Below, in pieces: positions 1-6,806 of a DNA stretch of 13,226 nucleotides (its first letter is position 1; every line of letters begins with the position of its first letter). The notes beneath the pieces were generated by a model. It did no database searches, had not been told where the DNA came from, and saw only the letters and a program-made list of their open reading frames with translations. This DNA is from Candidatus Altimarinota bacterium (lineage in GTDB: Bacteria > Patescibacteriota > Gracilibacteria > BD1-5 > UBA2023). The position numbers and the translations under genes were made by a program. The stretch spans positions 1-13,226 of the forward strand of contig CANBWW010000024.1 in NCBI GenBank assembly GCA_947373235.1. The letters are read 5' to 3'.

Positions 1-111
1 GACCGGAAAATAGTTGGCACACGCAATAAGTCGATTATTCATGAGGTCACTCGTAATACGAATCGCTTCAGGCTTGGATGGATGTGTGACGTAGATAAGT
101 ATGAATGTCAT
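1..111 (-). CDS. cutA: CutA-like divalent cation tolerance protein (N-terminal part)
   Basis: Thirty-seven residues are visible, starting at the ATG at 109-111 and running off the left edge. The start MTFILIYVTHPSKPEAIRI, followed by SDLMNNRLIACANYFPV, has the CutA1 pattern: a first beta strand, a 'P...EA..I...L...RLAACVN' helix, and the conserved Ala-Cys-Ala/Val-Asn turn. CutA1 proteins are small trimeric cytoplasmic proteins of about 100-110 residues, linked in enterobacteria to copper tolerance; their exact role is unsettled. The start lies 2 nt after the stop of the MazG-like gene and no separate ribosome binding site is visible, so it is probably translated from the same transcript. The fragment contains no in-frame TGA. 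The family call rests on this short N-terminus alone. Confidence 0.8.
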   Translation of the reverse strand, partial: MTFILIYVTHPSKPEAIRITSDLMNNRLIACANYFPV

Positions 112-113
112 AT

Positions 114-503
114 TTATGAAGAATAAAGTGATTGTTCTTTTTGGAGTCTTTCTTTTTGGATTTGTTTCGTTTCATTCCAGTTTCACCTGGTAGATCCATC
201 GAGATTGAGTCTTTCAGAAAATTTTGCATAACAACGTTCGAAAATGCGTGCTTTTTGGATTTTTCACTCTTTTTCAAATGATTCAAGAAAACAAAGATAA
301 TCCCAAAATACATCTCAGAGTTCATCTTCGAGTTGTATATATTTCTTGTCTTGTATTTCTTTTTTGACTTCATCGAGTTCATCATATATACCATCGAGAA
401 AAGTCTGATTTCCTTTGTAAAAATCCCTTGTATCCTTTGTTGATAAAAATGAAATACGATTTTCAGAAAGGGTGAGGATATTTTGGAGAGTTTGAAAATT
501 CAT
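114..503 (-). CDS. MazG-like nucleotide pyrophosphohydrolase
   Basis: This is a 129-residue protein once three in-frame TGAs (plus-strand positions 315-317, 264-266, 183-185) are read as Gly. MazG-type enzymes hydrolyse (d)NTPs to NMP and pyrophosphate, often for nucleotide-pool cleaning. The metal-binding signature is present: E42 and E45 in the DELDEVKKEI helix, then E61 and D64 in ELGDVFWDYL. Gly63 in ELGD, conserved in the family, is one of the TGA codons; under the standard code the protein would end just before it. The C-terminus is Lys/Gln/Glu-rich and carries no other domain I can name. It starts 4 nt after the tyrS stop and cutA starts 2 nt after its own stop, so tyrS, this gene and cutA look co-transcribed. 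The natural substrate cannot be told from sequence. Confidence 0.85.
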
Positions 504-507
504 ACTA

Positions 508-1671
508 TTATAAAAATACTCGTACTGCCTTCTTTTTTCCCATTTCTAAAAGCACGGGTTCTGAAGTGAGTTTAACAAGAAATTTCGCATCAGTTACAAT
601 AACTCAGTTCAGACGAACAGAATTTCCGGAAAGCGCATTTTTTACATCCCCAGAAGTGGCACAAAACCCAACTTTTTTCAAAAGATCAGAAAGAGAAATT
701 TCTGGAACTCATAAAGCCATAGATTCGATATTATTACTATCACTTGGATCGTACGGTTTTCCATGATACATAGTGATTACATAGTCAGCCAATTCTCTCT
801 TAAGAAGATTTGGATGTTCTCAGTCAGTGAGTCTCTGCGTTACTCACTTTACTTCTTCGACGGTCATATCGGTTGCAAAAGTAAAATAGTGAGTAATCAG
901 ATCATCACTCACATTGATCAATTTTTGATACATATCAAAGGGAGTATCATCTATAAGTATACAATTCGGGCTTGTTTTCGACATTTTCTTTCCATCGGTT
1001 CCGATAAGGAGATCGAAAGTCATAATATCTTGTTTTGGAAGACCAAAAGAGTGCATGAGTGTCCGTCCAGCGAGGAGATTGAAATATTGATCATTGCCTC
1101 CAAGTTCGAGATCACAACTTCCATATTTTCGTGCGATAGCAACACTATCGTATCATTGCATGATCGGATAAAGAAATTCTTGAAGGGAAATACGTTTTCC
1201 TTCCTTATATCGCTTGGAGAAATTATCTCGATCCAGCATCTCAGCCACAGAAAAATTCGAAGCAAGTTCACCCACTCATGCAAAATTCACAGCATCAAGC
1301 CCCTCACTATTATAGTAAATATGGATCTTCGAAATATCGATCACTTTTGAGAATTTTTGGAGAAATATTTCTGCATTGGCACGAGTTTCTTCACGAGTAA
1401 GCATAGGACGTTCTGCATCCTTATCACTCGTATCTCCAACCTGGGCAGTTGCATCTCCAAAAAGAAGAATGATCTCATGTCAGAGTTCTTGGAATTCTTT
1501 GAGCTTCAGAAATGGTACCATATGTCCAAGATGGATCTTGGCAGCTGTTGGATCGATCCCGAACTTGACACGAAGTTTTTCTCAGGCTTCGAGACGTTTT
1601 TGAAGATGCTCACTATCGATCACGCGAGAAACTCACTTCGTAAGGAGATTTTGGATAGGGGAAAGTGACAT
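508..1671 (-). CDS. tyrS: Tyrosyl-tRNA synthetase
   Basis: This 387-residue class I synthetase charges tRNA-Tyr. Visible features are FGIDPT followed by the HIGH-type motif HLGH (47-50), the LGGNDQ tyrosine-pocket segment near 195-200, and the KMSKS loop as KMSKT (229-233). An S4-like RNA-binding end (about 320-387) includes SVRLNGVIV. Length is normal for the family. Nine in-frame TGAs are read as Gly, several at expected glycines: LGHEI, MQGYDS, RLNGVIV. The start is the first ATG of the frame, 46 nt after the 59-aa ORF; no Shine-Dalgarno is evident. CGA in MLDRDNFS and CGG in LAGRTLM encode conserved arginines, so those codons are not reassigned. It stops at TAA, 4 nt before the MazG-like gene. 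Confidence 0.97.
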
Positions 1672-1717
1672 GAGATATTAGAACTTAGATTTTAGGAGAA
1701 AGAAAATATATTAACTT

Positions 1718-1897
1718 CTATATATCCAATCAATCAAAAAACACCTTTTCTGGGATATTTTTTGCAATTTCATGAACTACTCGATCCATATTTTCGTTAG
1801 AAAGAACTCAAGAAATAATTTCTCGAAAATTAATTTCCATTCATTTTGAACGAGCAAGACGAATTATTTCCTTTTGTTCGTTAGTTAATAGATTCAT
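1718..1897 (-). CDS. Small hypothetical protein, 59 aa
   Basis: An ATG..TAG frame of 60 codons sits between clpP and tyrS, 9 nt after the clpP stop. It needs three TGAs read as Gly (RSKGMEI, IISGVLS, FDGLDI). The product begins MNLLTNEQKEIIRLARSK and looks like a small, charged, mostly helical soluble protein, with no signal peptide or membrane segment. Position and strand fit a co-transcribed cistron, and it fills what would otherwise be an empty gap. I do not recognise a family. It could be a real small protein or a fortuitous frame in a short spacer; tight spacing and plausible amino-acid composition favour the former. Confidence 0.55.
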
Positions 1898-1906
1898 ATA
1901 TAAAAA

Positions 1907-2509
1907 TTAAACAACTTTATCAATGAGTCCATACTTGAGAGCTTCTTCCGCTGTCATATAATTGTCTCGGTCACAGTCTTGACGCACTTTATCGATTTTT
2001 TGTCCAGAGTGTTTCGCGAGGATCGCATAGAGAATCTCACCCGTACGGATGATATGATCTGCAGCGATTTTTATGTCCGTTGCTTGACCCTCCATGCCTC
2101 CGAGTGGCTGATGGATCATGATCTCCGCATGAGGAAGTGCATAGCGTTTTCATTTTGCTCCACCACAGAGGATAATCGATCCCATAGAAGCTGCGAGACC
2201 AACTGCCACAGTGATCACATCTGGTTTGATCGACTGCATAGTATCATAGATCGCGAGGCCTGCTGTCACATGTCCTCCAGGGGAATTTACATACATGGTA
2301 ATCGGTGCCTTTGGATCAACTTTTTCGAGATAGAGAAGCTGAGCAATCACGGTATTGGCAACTGCAGAATCGATGGCATCACCGAGAAATATAATACGAT
2401 CTTCCAAAAGTCGTGAATAGATATCATAAGCACGTTCCTGTCCTCACACTTTATCGATAATCGTGGGAACAAGGAAATCAGAAATTATTTTTTTAGATTT
2501 TTTAGACAT
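1907..2509 (-). CDS. clpP: ATP-dependent Clp protease proteolytic subunit
   Basis: This 200-residue serine peptidase forms the double-heptamer chamber that degrades substrates fed by ClpX or ClpA/C ATPases. The catalytic triad is complete: S108 in AASMGS, H133 in MIHQPLGG, D182 in DRDNYM, with Ser-His and His-Asp spacings of 25 and 49 residues as in E. coli ClpP. The first strand motif LEDRIIFLGD and the oxyanion segment VNSPGGHV are present. Two TGAs are read as Gly (G22, and G120 in GGAKGKRYALPHAEI, normally Gly). The ATG start gives the usual N-terminus, VPTIID...ERAYDIYSRLL. No Clp ATPase gene lies in the window. It is probably the first gene of the run down to cutA, behind the promoter at 2541-2569. 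Confidence 0.97.
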
Positions 2510-2540
2510 AAAAAAGAACAAGGCGTTAAGAGATAAGAGC

Positions 2541-2569
2541 ATTATAGGAAAAAAAGTATTTTTGCAAAA
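2541..2569 (-). promoter_or_regulatory. Candidate promoter for the clpP-tyrS-cutA run
   Basis: Reading the minus strand there is a perfect TATAAT (plus 2541-2546) about 31 nt before the clpP ATG. The -35 is less clear: TTGCAA at 2562-2567 gives a short 15-nt spacer, while shifting into the overlapping TTTTGC (2564-2569) gives 17. The inferred transcript leader is short and has no Shine-Dalgarno. Confidence 0.45.
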
Positions 2570-2583
2570 AAGAGCACTGATTT

Positions 2584-2612
2584 TTGGAGAAAAAATATAT
2601 ATGTGATACGCT
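2584..2612 (+). promoter_or_regulatory. Candidate promoter for the transglycosylase-glycosyltransferase pair
   Basis: TTGGAG (2584-2589), a 17-nt spacer, and TACGCT (2607-2612) preceded by an extended TG. The start codon at 2639 lies about 27 nt downstream, with no Shine-Dalgarno. It is back to back and interleaved with the clpP promoter on the other strand, so the two divergent operons are driven from about 130 nt. Confidence 0.4.
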
Positions 2613-2638
2613 AGTGATAGTAATTTATCTTTTTGACT

Positions 2639-3505
2639 ATGACTCAACCAGAAATAGGAAATAATATAAATATTTCTCCCGAAACATTACAAATTCCTGA
2701 AGAAAAAAATAAATCTCCTGAGCTTAATTTTTCAGTAAGCACACTTTCGAATCATATCCGATCAAAAGTATCCCTCAGTCTCGATGAAATCCCAGATTTT
2801 AATACCGTATCGAATAAAGTCACTTCATCACTCAATGAACTTAAAAATAAATTCAATGAAACGAAGGAAAACACTATAGATGAGACGTCACTCACCATAG
2901 AAAAAGTCATAAATACTTATAAAGATGCTCCGAATTTGGTAGAAAAACTCACAGATTTCATAGGAAAACTCCCAAAAAGTACTTACGATAATATGAAACT
3001 TGCAGTGAATAATTTTCAAAAAAATGGAGATTTACAGGCAAAAATCTCTAATATTTCGAAATCACTTGGAGTTGATCCATATATTATCTGTGGCGTCTGT
3101 ACGCAAGAAACCAAGTTTGATGCGACGCTCGTATCTCCAAAATGAGCAAAGGGACTGATGCAACTCATGCCAAATACAGAAAGGGGGATTCGGAATTTTA
3201 TCGAACGTGGAAGTAAAGTGAATGCATGACCTGAAGAAAAGTTTTATGCGCTTCTTCGTGACAATAAAACATTTATGGAAATGTACAAAAATACAGATTC
3301 TAGTATCCAAAATCTTGCCATCGGTTCTGCATTTTTAGCATATTTGAGTACAAAATTCTGAGGAAATATGGAAGCAATCCTCAGTTACTATAACGGTGGT
3401 GGATCGAGTGCGGCGAAAAATAGTAAAGAAAATCAATCGTATGCGCCGTGAGCTCTCAGTTATGCAAAACTCTTTCAGCAGATGAATATTTTTCCTACTA
3501 CATAA
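2639..3505 (+). CDS. Lytic transglycosylase (SLT domain), no obvious signal peptide
   Basis: This is a 288-residue protein with four TGAs read as Gly, all in the catalytic half. SLT enzymes cleave the MurNAc-GlcNAc bond of peptidoglycan to form 1,6-anhydroMurNAc ends. The C-terminal domain (about 140-280) carries the catalytic Glu157 in CTQETKFD, then SPKGAKGLMQLMPNT (Gly169 encoded by TGA) and the SYYNGG motif. The first 135 or so residues are hydrophilic, rich in Asn, Ser, Lys and Glu, probably disordered to helical, and unrecognised. No hydrophobic leader or membrane segment is seen, odd for a wall hydrolase. The ATG at 2639 is preferred over an in-frame TTG two codons earlier. The next gene begins 12 nt after its stop. 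Confidence 0.88.
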
Positions 3506-3509
3506 ATCC

Positions 3510-3513
3510 GAGG
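3510..3513 (+). promoter_or_regulatory. Ribosome binding site of the GT4 glycosyltransferase
   Basis: GAGG followed by AAAT and then the ATG at 3518, so a 4-nt spacing. It supports this start and re-initiation 12 nt after the upstream stop. It is one of only two clear Shine-Dalgarno sequences in the window. Confidence 0.6.
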
Positions 3514-3517
3514 AAAT

Positions 3518-4669
3518 ATGAAAACGCTCCTCTTATATGATGCATTTTTCTCACGTGGTCAATCTGAAAAGATGAATCTCGAAATTGCGATGATCCTCTC
3601 TGCAGATATATTAACAGGGGTCTATACAGAAAATACATATATTCCAGAACATATTGGTTTTCATGGAAAAATCATAGAAATCTACCGATCGATTCCAAAA
3701 AATCAAAACCTCTTTCATACGATTCTGCTCGTGTGGAAATTTCGAAAAAATCATCTCATTTTTCAGGACTATGATACATTTATACTCTGTGACGAGTGAC
3801 TTTCGGCTGCTTCTACTCTCCCAGAATGAAAAAATACGTATTATTTTGCACAAAATCTTCCCGATTATATAGAGAAAATTTCTGATGAAGAAAGGGGGGA
3901 AATCCCATATTTTTTTCATGAATTTTATGAACTCAAAAGATGGTTTTTGCAAAAAATATTTCTCTCTCGAATCCAAAAAATAAAAAGGATTTTTACAAAT
4001 ACTCAGGAAAATAAAGCAATACTCAGAAAACTCACTGGAAGGGAAGATATTTTTGTATTTCATCCAGCGGTGAATACATTAGAGTTTCATCCAGTAAAAC
4101 AGAAACAAAAATATATATTCCAAGAACACAATAATATCACTTCGGTCATAGAAAATGAGCTCGATGAATACTATCTATCAGTTGCGAGACTCACCAGTAA
4201 AAAACGTGTGGAAGAAGTAGTGAGAGCATTTTCATATCTTCCTTTGAAAAACCTCGTCGTTCTCTACCGCGAAGATGATAGTCAGAAAGATCTTTGCATG
4301 AGTATCGCTCGCGGTCATGAAAATATTTTTTTCAAAAAGATCATCCATGATTCAGAAATTCCACCAATGATAGCCAATTCAGTGGCAACGATTTCGATCG
4401 CTCGAGAAGATGATTTTGCTCTCTCGGCTATCGAAAGTATGGCGTGCGGTATTCCGGTAATATGAGTAGATGAAGGGTGATATAGTGAAGTCATCTTACC
4501 ATGAAAAACGGGCACACTTCTCAAGAAAGAATTCAATGAATATGAACTCATAGACGCTATACGTTTGATGCCACGATGAAGAGCAGAAGAAATGAAAGAA
4601 GCCTGTATAGAAAAAGCAAGGGAATTTTCTATAGAAAATTTCGCAAAAGAACTCAGAAAACAGATATAA
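3518..4669 (+). CDS. Glycosyltransferase, GT4-like (group 1, GT-B fold)
   Basis: This 383-residue protein has six TGAs read as Gly. GT4 enzymes are retaining transferases that move sugars from nucleotide-sugar donors to lipid carriers or glycans; acceptor and donor cannot be told here. The C-terminal Rossmann half shows LSVARLTSKKRVEEVVRAF (from about residue 220), the position of the usual 'GRL..KG' donor-loop motif. Then comes the signature REDDFALSAIESMACGIPVIG with Gly316 from TGA, followed by VDEGGYSEVI. The E-x7-E pair reads D298-x7-E306, so the first Glu is Asp, or the register is shifted by one to E297. The N-terminal half is divergent and Tyr/Phe-rich; no transmembrane helix is obvious. 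It follows the transglycosylase by 12 nt with a good ribosome binding site, suggesting a shared envelope role. Confidence 0.85.
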
Positions 4670-4696
4670 AAAAGAGGCTTCAAGCCTCTTTTTTAT
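4666..4696. terminator. Shared bidirectional hairpin terminator
   Basis: Perfect inverted repeat: stem 4666-4679 pairs with 4683-4696, centred on AGAGGCT/AGCCTCT, with A- and T-runs outside the GC core so either strand gives a U-tract. It lies between the convergent glycosyltransferase (TAA 4667-4669) and helicase (TAA on the minus strand, plus 4696-4698), and both stop codons sit in or at the edge of the stem. Confidence 0.85.
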
Positions 4697-6099
4697 TATT
4701 CTCCGCGAGGAGCTCGTGACTTGTCACCATCTCGATAACTTCGATATCCACCCTCAGATCCTCCAGAAGAGCGACCTTCAGAACTTCCACCTCGGTAGCT
4801 TCCACCAGAACCACCACCTGATGATCCACGGTATCCACCTCCTTCAGATCCACCACGATATCCACCCCCAGAAGAAGAACCTCCTCGGTAACCACCACCT
4901 GATGAGCGACCACCCCCAGAATATCCTCAACGTCCTCCACCACTCGAACCACTATATGGCTTACGAACGGCTTTGACACGAGGGATGATCGTTCCTTCGA
5001 TATCTACTTCTGTCACTTCGATCTTATGCATACGTTCGATACGCTCAAACGGTCGCATTTCTTCACTCGAAACCAGCATGATCGCGTGTCCAGAAGCACC
5101 AGCACGACCAGTACGACCGATACGATGGATATAGCTTTCTGGATCATGTGGAACATGATAATTCACTACAAGATTGATATTGTTCATATTGAGTCCACGA
5201 GCAGCTACATCTGTACCGATAAAAATACGCACGACACCATCCTTAAAATCCTTCAATGCACGCATACGATCACGTTGCTGCATATCTCCATGAATATATG
5301 CAGCCTTATGACCATCACGATAGAGATATCTTTCGAGTTCTTCCGTTTCGTGTTTTTTAGCAGTAAAGACCATAACTTTATCTTCTGGAAAACGCTCAAG
5401 AATACGCTTCAAAACTGGATATTTATCTCGGATACCTACACGCATAAATACGTGATCAATAGAATCCACAGTCACTGCTTTCGAAAGGATAAGCGACTCT
5501 GTTTCACCTTTTATATGACTATCGAGAAGACGAGTGATCGCTGGTGTATAGGTAGCAGAAAAAGTAAGAACTTGTTTTAAACTCTTGAGTCCTTCCCAGA
5601 TTTCTGTAACTGCAGGAGCAAATCCCATATCCATCATCTGGTCCACTTCATCGAGAATAAGCGTTGTAACATTATCAAGATCGATCCAACCACGTTCCAT
5701 AAGATCCATGAGACGTCCTGGAGTCGCGATGATGATCTGAGGACCAGCCTTGAGACCTTCTTTTTGTTTCCAGATAGGAGAACCACCGTAAACCGCAAGA
5801 GAACCCATACGCATATTGCGAGAGAGATTGAAGACTTCATCGCGAGTCTGAGAAGCGAGTTCACGAGTTGGCTCCAGGATAAGGATCTGAGGAACTCGTT
5901 TTTTCTCATCGATCGAGTTCAAAGCAGGGATACAAAATGCAGCAGTCTTTCCAGAACCAGTATTTGACTGGACGATAAGATTTTTACCTGCAAGAGCGGC
6001 AGGGATAACTTGAGCCTGAACCTCAGTTGGTTCGTGGTAACCCAAGTCGGTAATAGCGCCGAGAATTTCGGGACGCAAAGAAAGAGTAGAAAAACTCAT
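4696..6099 (-). CDS. DEAD-box family RNA helicase (RhlE/CsdA-like) with RGG-rich tail
   Basis: This 467-residue ATP-dependent RNA helicase has motifs in order: Q motif (YHEPTEVQ, Q28), motif I TGSGKT (47-52), Ia PTRELA (77-82), Ib TPGR (126-129), motif II DEVD (150-153, not DEAD), and III SAT (181-183). They continue with GTDVAARG (295-302) and HRIGRTGR (325-332). Residues 391-467 are a Gly/Ser/Arg/Tyr tail of repeated GGGYRGG-type units, ending DGDKSRAPRGE, probably an RNA-binding disordered region. One TGA (Gly391) opens that tail; under the standard code the protein would stop there and lose it. The ATG at 6099 is chosen because MSFSTLSLRPEIL matches family starts; an upstream in-frame ATG at 6123 would add MPFTFFFF. 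Likely roles are ribosome assembly or mRNA decay, inferred from the family. Confidence 0.95.
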
Positions 6100-6189
6100 A
6101 AAAAAGAAAAAAGTGAACGGCACAATATGCCGAAAATAGAAAGTTTACAACTTCACGGATGTAATATAGATAGACTCCTCTCGAAAAAC

Positions 6190-6202
6190 CGTGTTATACA
6201 CG
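6190..6202. repeat. Short inverted repeat in the helicase upstream region
   Basis: CGTGT-TAT-ACACG is a 5-bp inverted repeat with a 3-nt centre in the divergent spacer between the helicase and the small plus-strand ORFs. It overlaps TATA-like sequence, so an operator is possible, but arms this short also arise by chance. Confidence 0.25.
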
Positions 6203-6218
6203 TATAAAGCTCGTATGT

Positions 6219-6347
6219 ATGAGCCTGCAGATAGGAGAAATAATCAAAAACGATGAGACGATATCGAGACCTCTCTCGATACTTCTCGAAAAATCAGAGA
6301 AATTGTGAGAGGATTATATGGAAAGGGTAAAAAAAAGCAAAAGATAA
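6219..6347 (+). CDS. Possible small protein, 42 aa
   Basis: An ATG..TAA frame of 43 codons in the helicase/79-aa spacer. It is open only if one TGA is read as Gly (SEKLGEDYM). The product runs from MSLQIGEIIKNDETISRPL to VKKSKR: soluble, charged, with a Leu-rich helical centre and a basic end. The stop at 6345-6347 directly abuts the -35 box (6349) of the next gene's promoter. No Shine-Dalgarno is visible, and the only upstream promoter-like sequence is weak (TATAAA at 6203-6208). I do not recognise it. Composition is more protein-like than the overlapping frames, but a chance frame cannot be excluded. Apart from this, the stretch 6100-6348 holds only the inverted repeat at 6190-6202. Confidence 0.35.
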
Positions 6348-6348
6348 T

Positions 6349-6378
6349 TTGACAGAGGCTATGTGTGTGTGGTATAGT
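6349..6378 (+). promoter_or_regulatory. Strong sigma-70-type promoter of the 79-aa gene
   Basis: TTGACA (6349-6354, perfect -35), an 18-nt spacer, and TATAGT (6373-6378) preceded by an extended -10 TG (6370-6371). The spacer contains a GT-repeat. Transcription would start near 6385, leaving a leader of about 25 nt with a good ribosome binding site. This is the best promoter in the window. Confidence 0.8.
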
Positions 6379-6396
6379 TGTTTTGCCAATTCATCT

Positions 6397-6404
6397 AGAG
6401 GAGA
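6397..6404 (+). promoter_or_regulatory. Ribosome binding site of the 79-aa gene
   Basis: AGAGGAGA followed by 6 nt and then the ATG at 6411. It fixes the start and contrasts with most other genes here, which lack a Shine-Dalgarno. Confidence 0.75.
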
Positions 6405-6410
6405 AATCTC

Positions 6411-6650
6411 ATGGCGCTTCGTTTTGAATCAACCATCAGTGGTAAAAAAATTACCATTCATTCCAGTAACGGGCAAATGTTCGTGAATGGAAGAGACACT
6501 CAACTTTATCAATGGAAATCTGATCCAAAACGTTGGAAAAATCAAGGAGGTTCAGATATCTCTGAACTGAAGGGTAAATCCATTGAAGAGGTTCTGAAAT
6601 ATAAAGGCCACATCTGATCTTCTCTGAAATCTTTTTCTGCTGGAAAATAG
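6411..6650 (+). CDS. Unrecognised small protein, 79 aa, probably highly expressed
   Basis: An 80-codon frame ends in TAG. One TGA at 6615-6617 is read as Gly69; a standard-code reading would stop there at 68 residues and lose GSSLKSFSAGK. The product begins MALRFESTISGKKITIHSS, then NGQMFVNGRDTQLYQWKSD, then a Lys/Gly-rich segment and a SIEEVLKYKG helix. The alternating pattern at the start suggests beta strands, then a short helix. There is no signal peptide, membrane segment or Cys. It has its own promoter, a strong ribosome binding site and a dedicated terminator, so it is a single-gene unit with features of high expression. I do not recognise a family and assign no function. Confidence 0.8.
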
Positions 6651-6676
6651 CTGGAAAAAGATTCGTTGGTAAAATC

Positions 6677-6703
6677 GACTCACAGAAATGTGGGTCTTTT
6701 TTT
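6677..6703 (+). terminator. Intrinsic terminator of the 79-aa gene
   Basis: GACTCACA (6677-6684), GAAA tetraloop (6685-6688) and TGTGGGTC (6689-6696), with one T-G wobble, followed by seven T (6697-6703). A textbook rho-independent terminator 26 nt after the TAG stop. Confidence 0.9.
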
Positions 6704-6749
6704 GATTTTCTAGAAATTGCTTTTTATTTTCGAGTATGAATGATAATTT

Positions 6750-6779
6750 TTGACTTTAGTGAAAAAATGGATATAGAAT
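6750..6779 (+). promoter_or_regulatory. Candidate promoter of purC
   Basis: TTGACT (6750-6755), an 18-nt spacer, and TAGAAT (6774-6779), one mismatch from TATAAT. TATAGA two bases earlier is an alternative -10. The 27 nt to the purC ATG are almost pure A/T and carry no Shine-Dalgarno. Confidence 0.5.
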
Positions 6780-6806
6780 ATATATAATAAAATAATTTAT
6801 ATATAT

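Noticed and set aside
1..126. A plus-strand open frame running in from the left edge and ending in TAA at 124-126
   Set aside because: The minus strand of the same bases encodes a clear CutA N-terminus placed 2 nt after the MazG-like stop; the plus frame resembles no family and would overlap it.
566..1668. Several plus-strand frames of up to 195 codons
   Set aside because: They are antisense to tyrS, which is fully supported by HLGH, KMSKT and S4-domain features.
4680..4979. A minus-strand Val-rich 99-codon frame
   Set aside because: Out of frame with the helicase; the repetitive GGN codons of the RGG tail produce the Val/Asp/Glu pattern in the shifted frame.
5026..5967. Plus- and minus-strand frames inside the helicase
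   Set aside because: They overlap the helicase core, whose complete motif series leaves no room for other genes.
6010..6207. A 65-codon plus-strand frame overlapping the helicase start
   Set aside because: Mostly antisense to the helicase N-terminus, with no ribosome binding site or protein-like features.
6361..6372. GT dinucleotide run
   Set aside because: It is short and lies in the spacer of the 79-aa promoter; listed only as part of that promoter.
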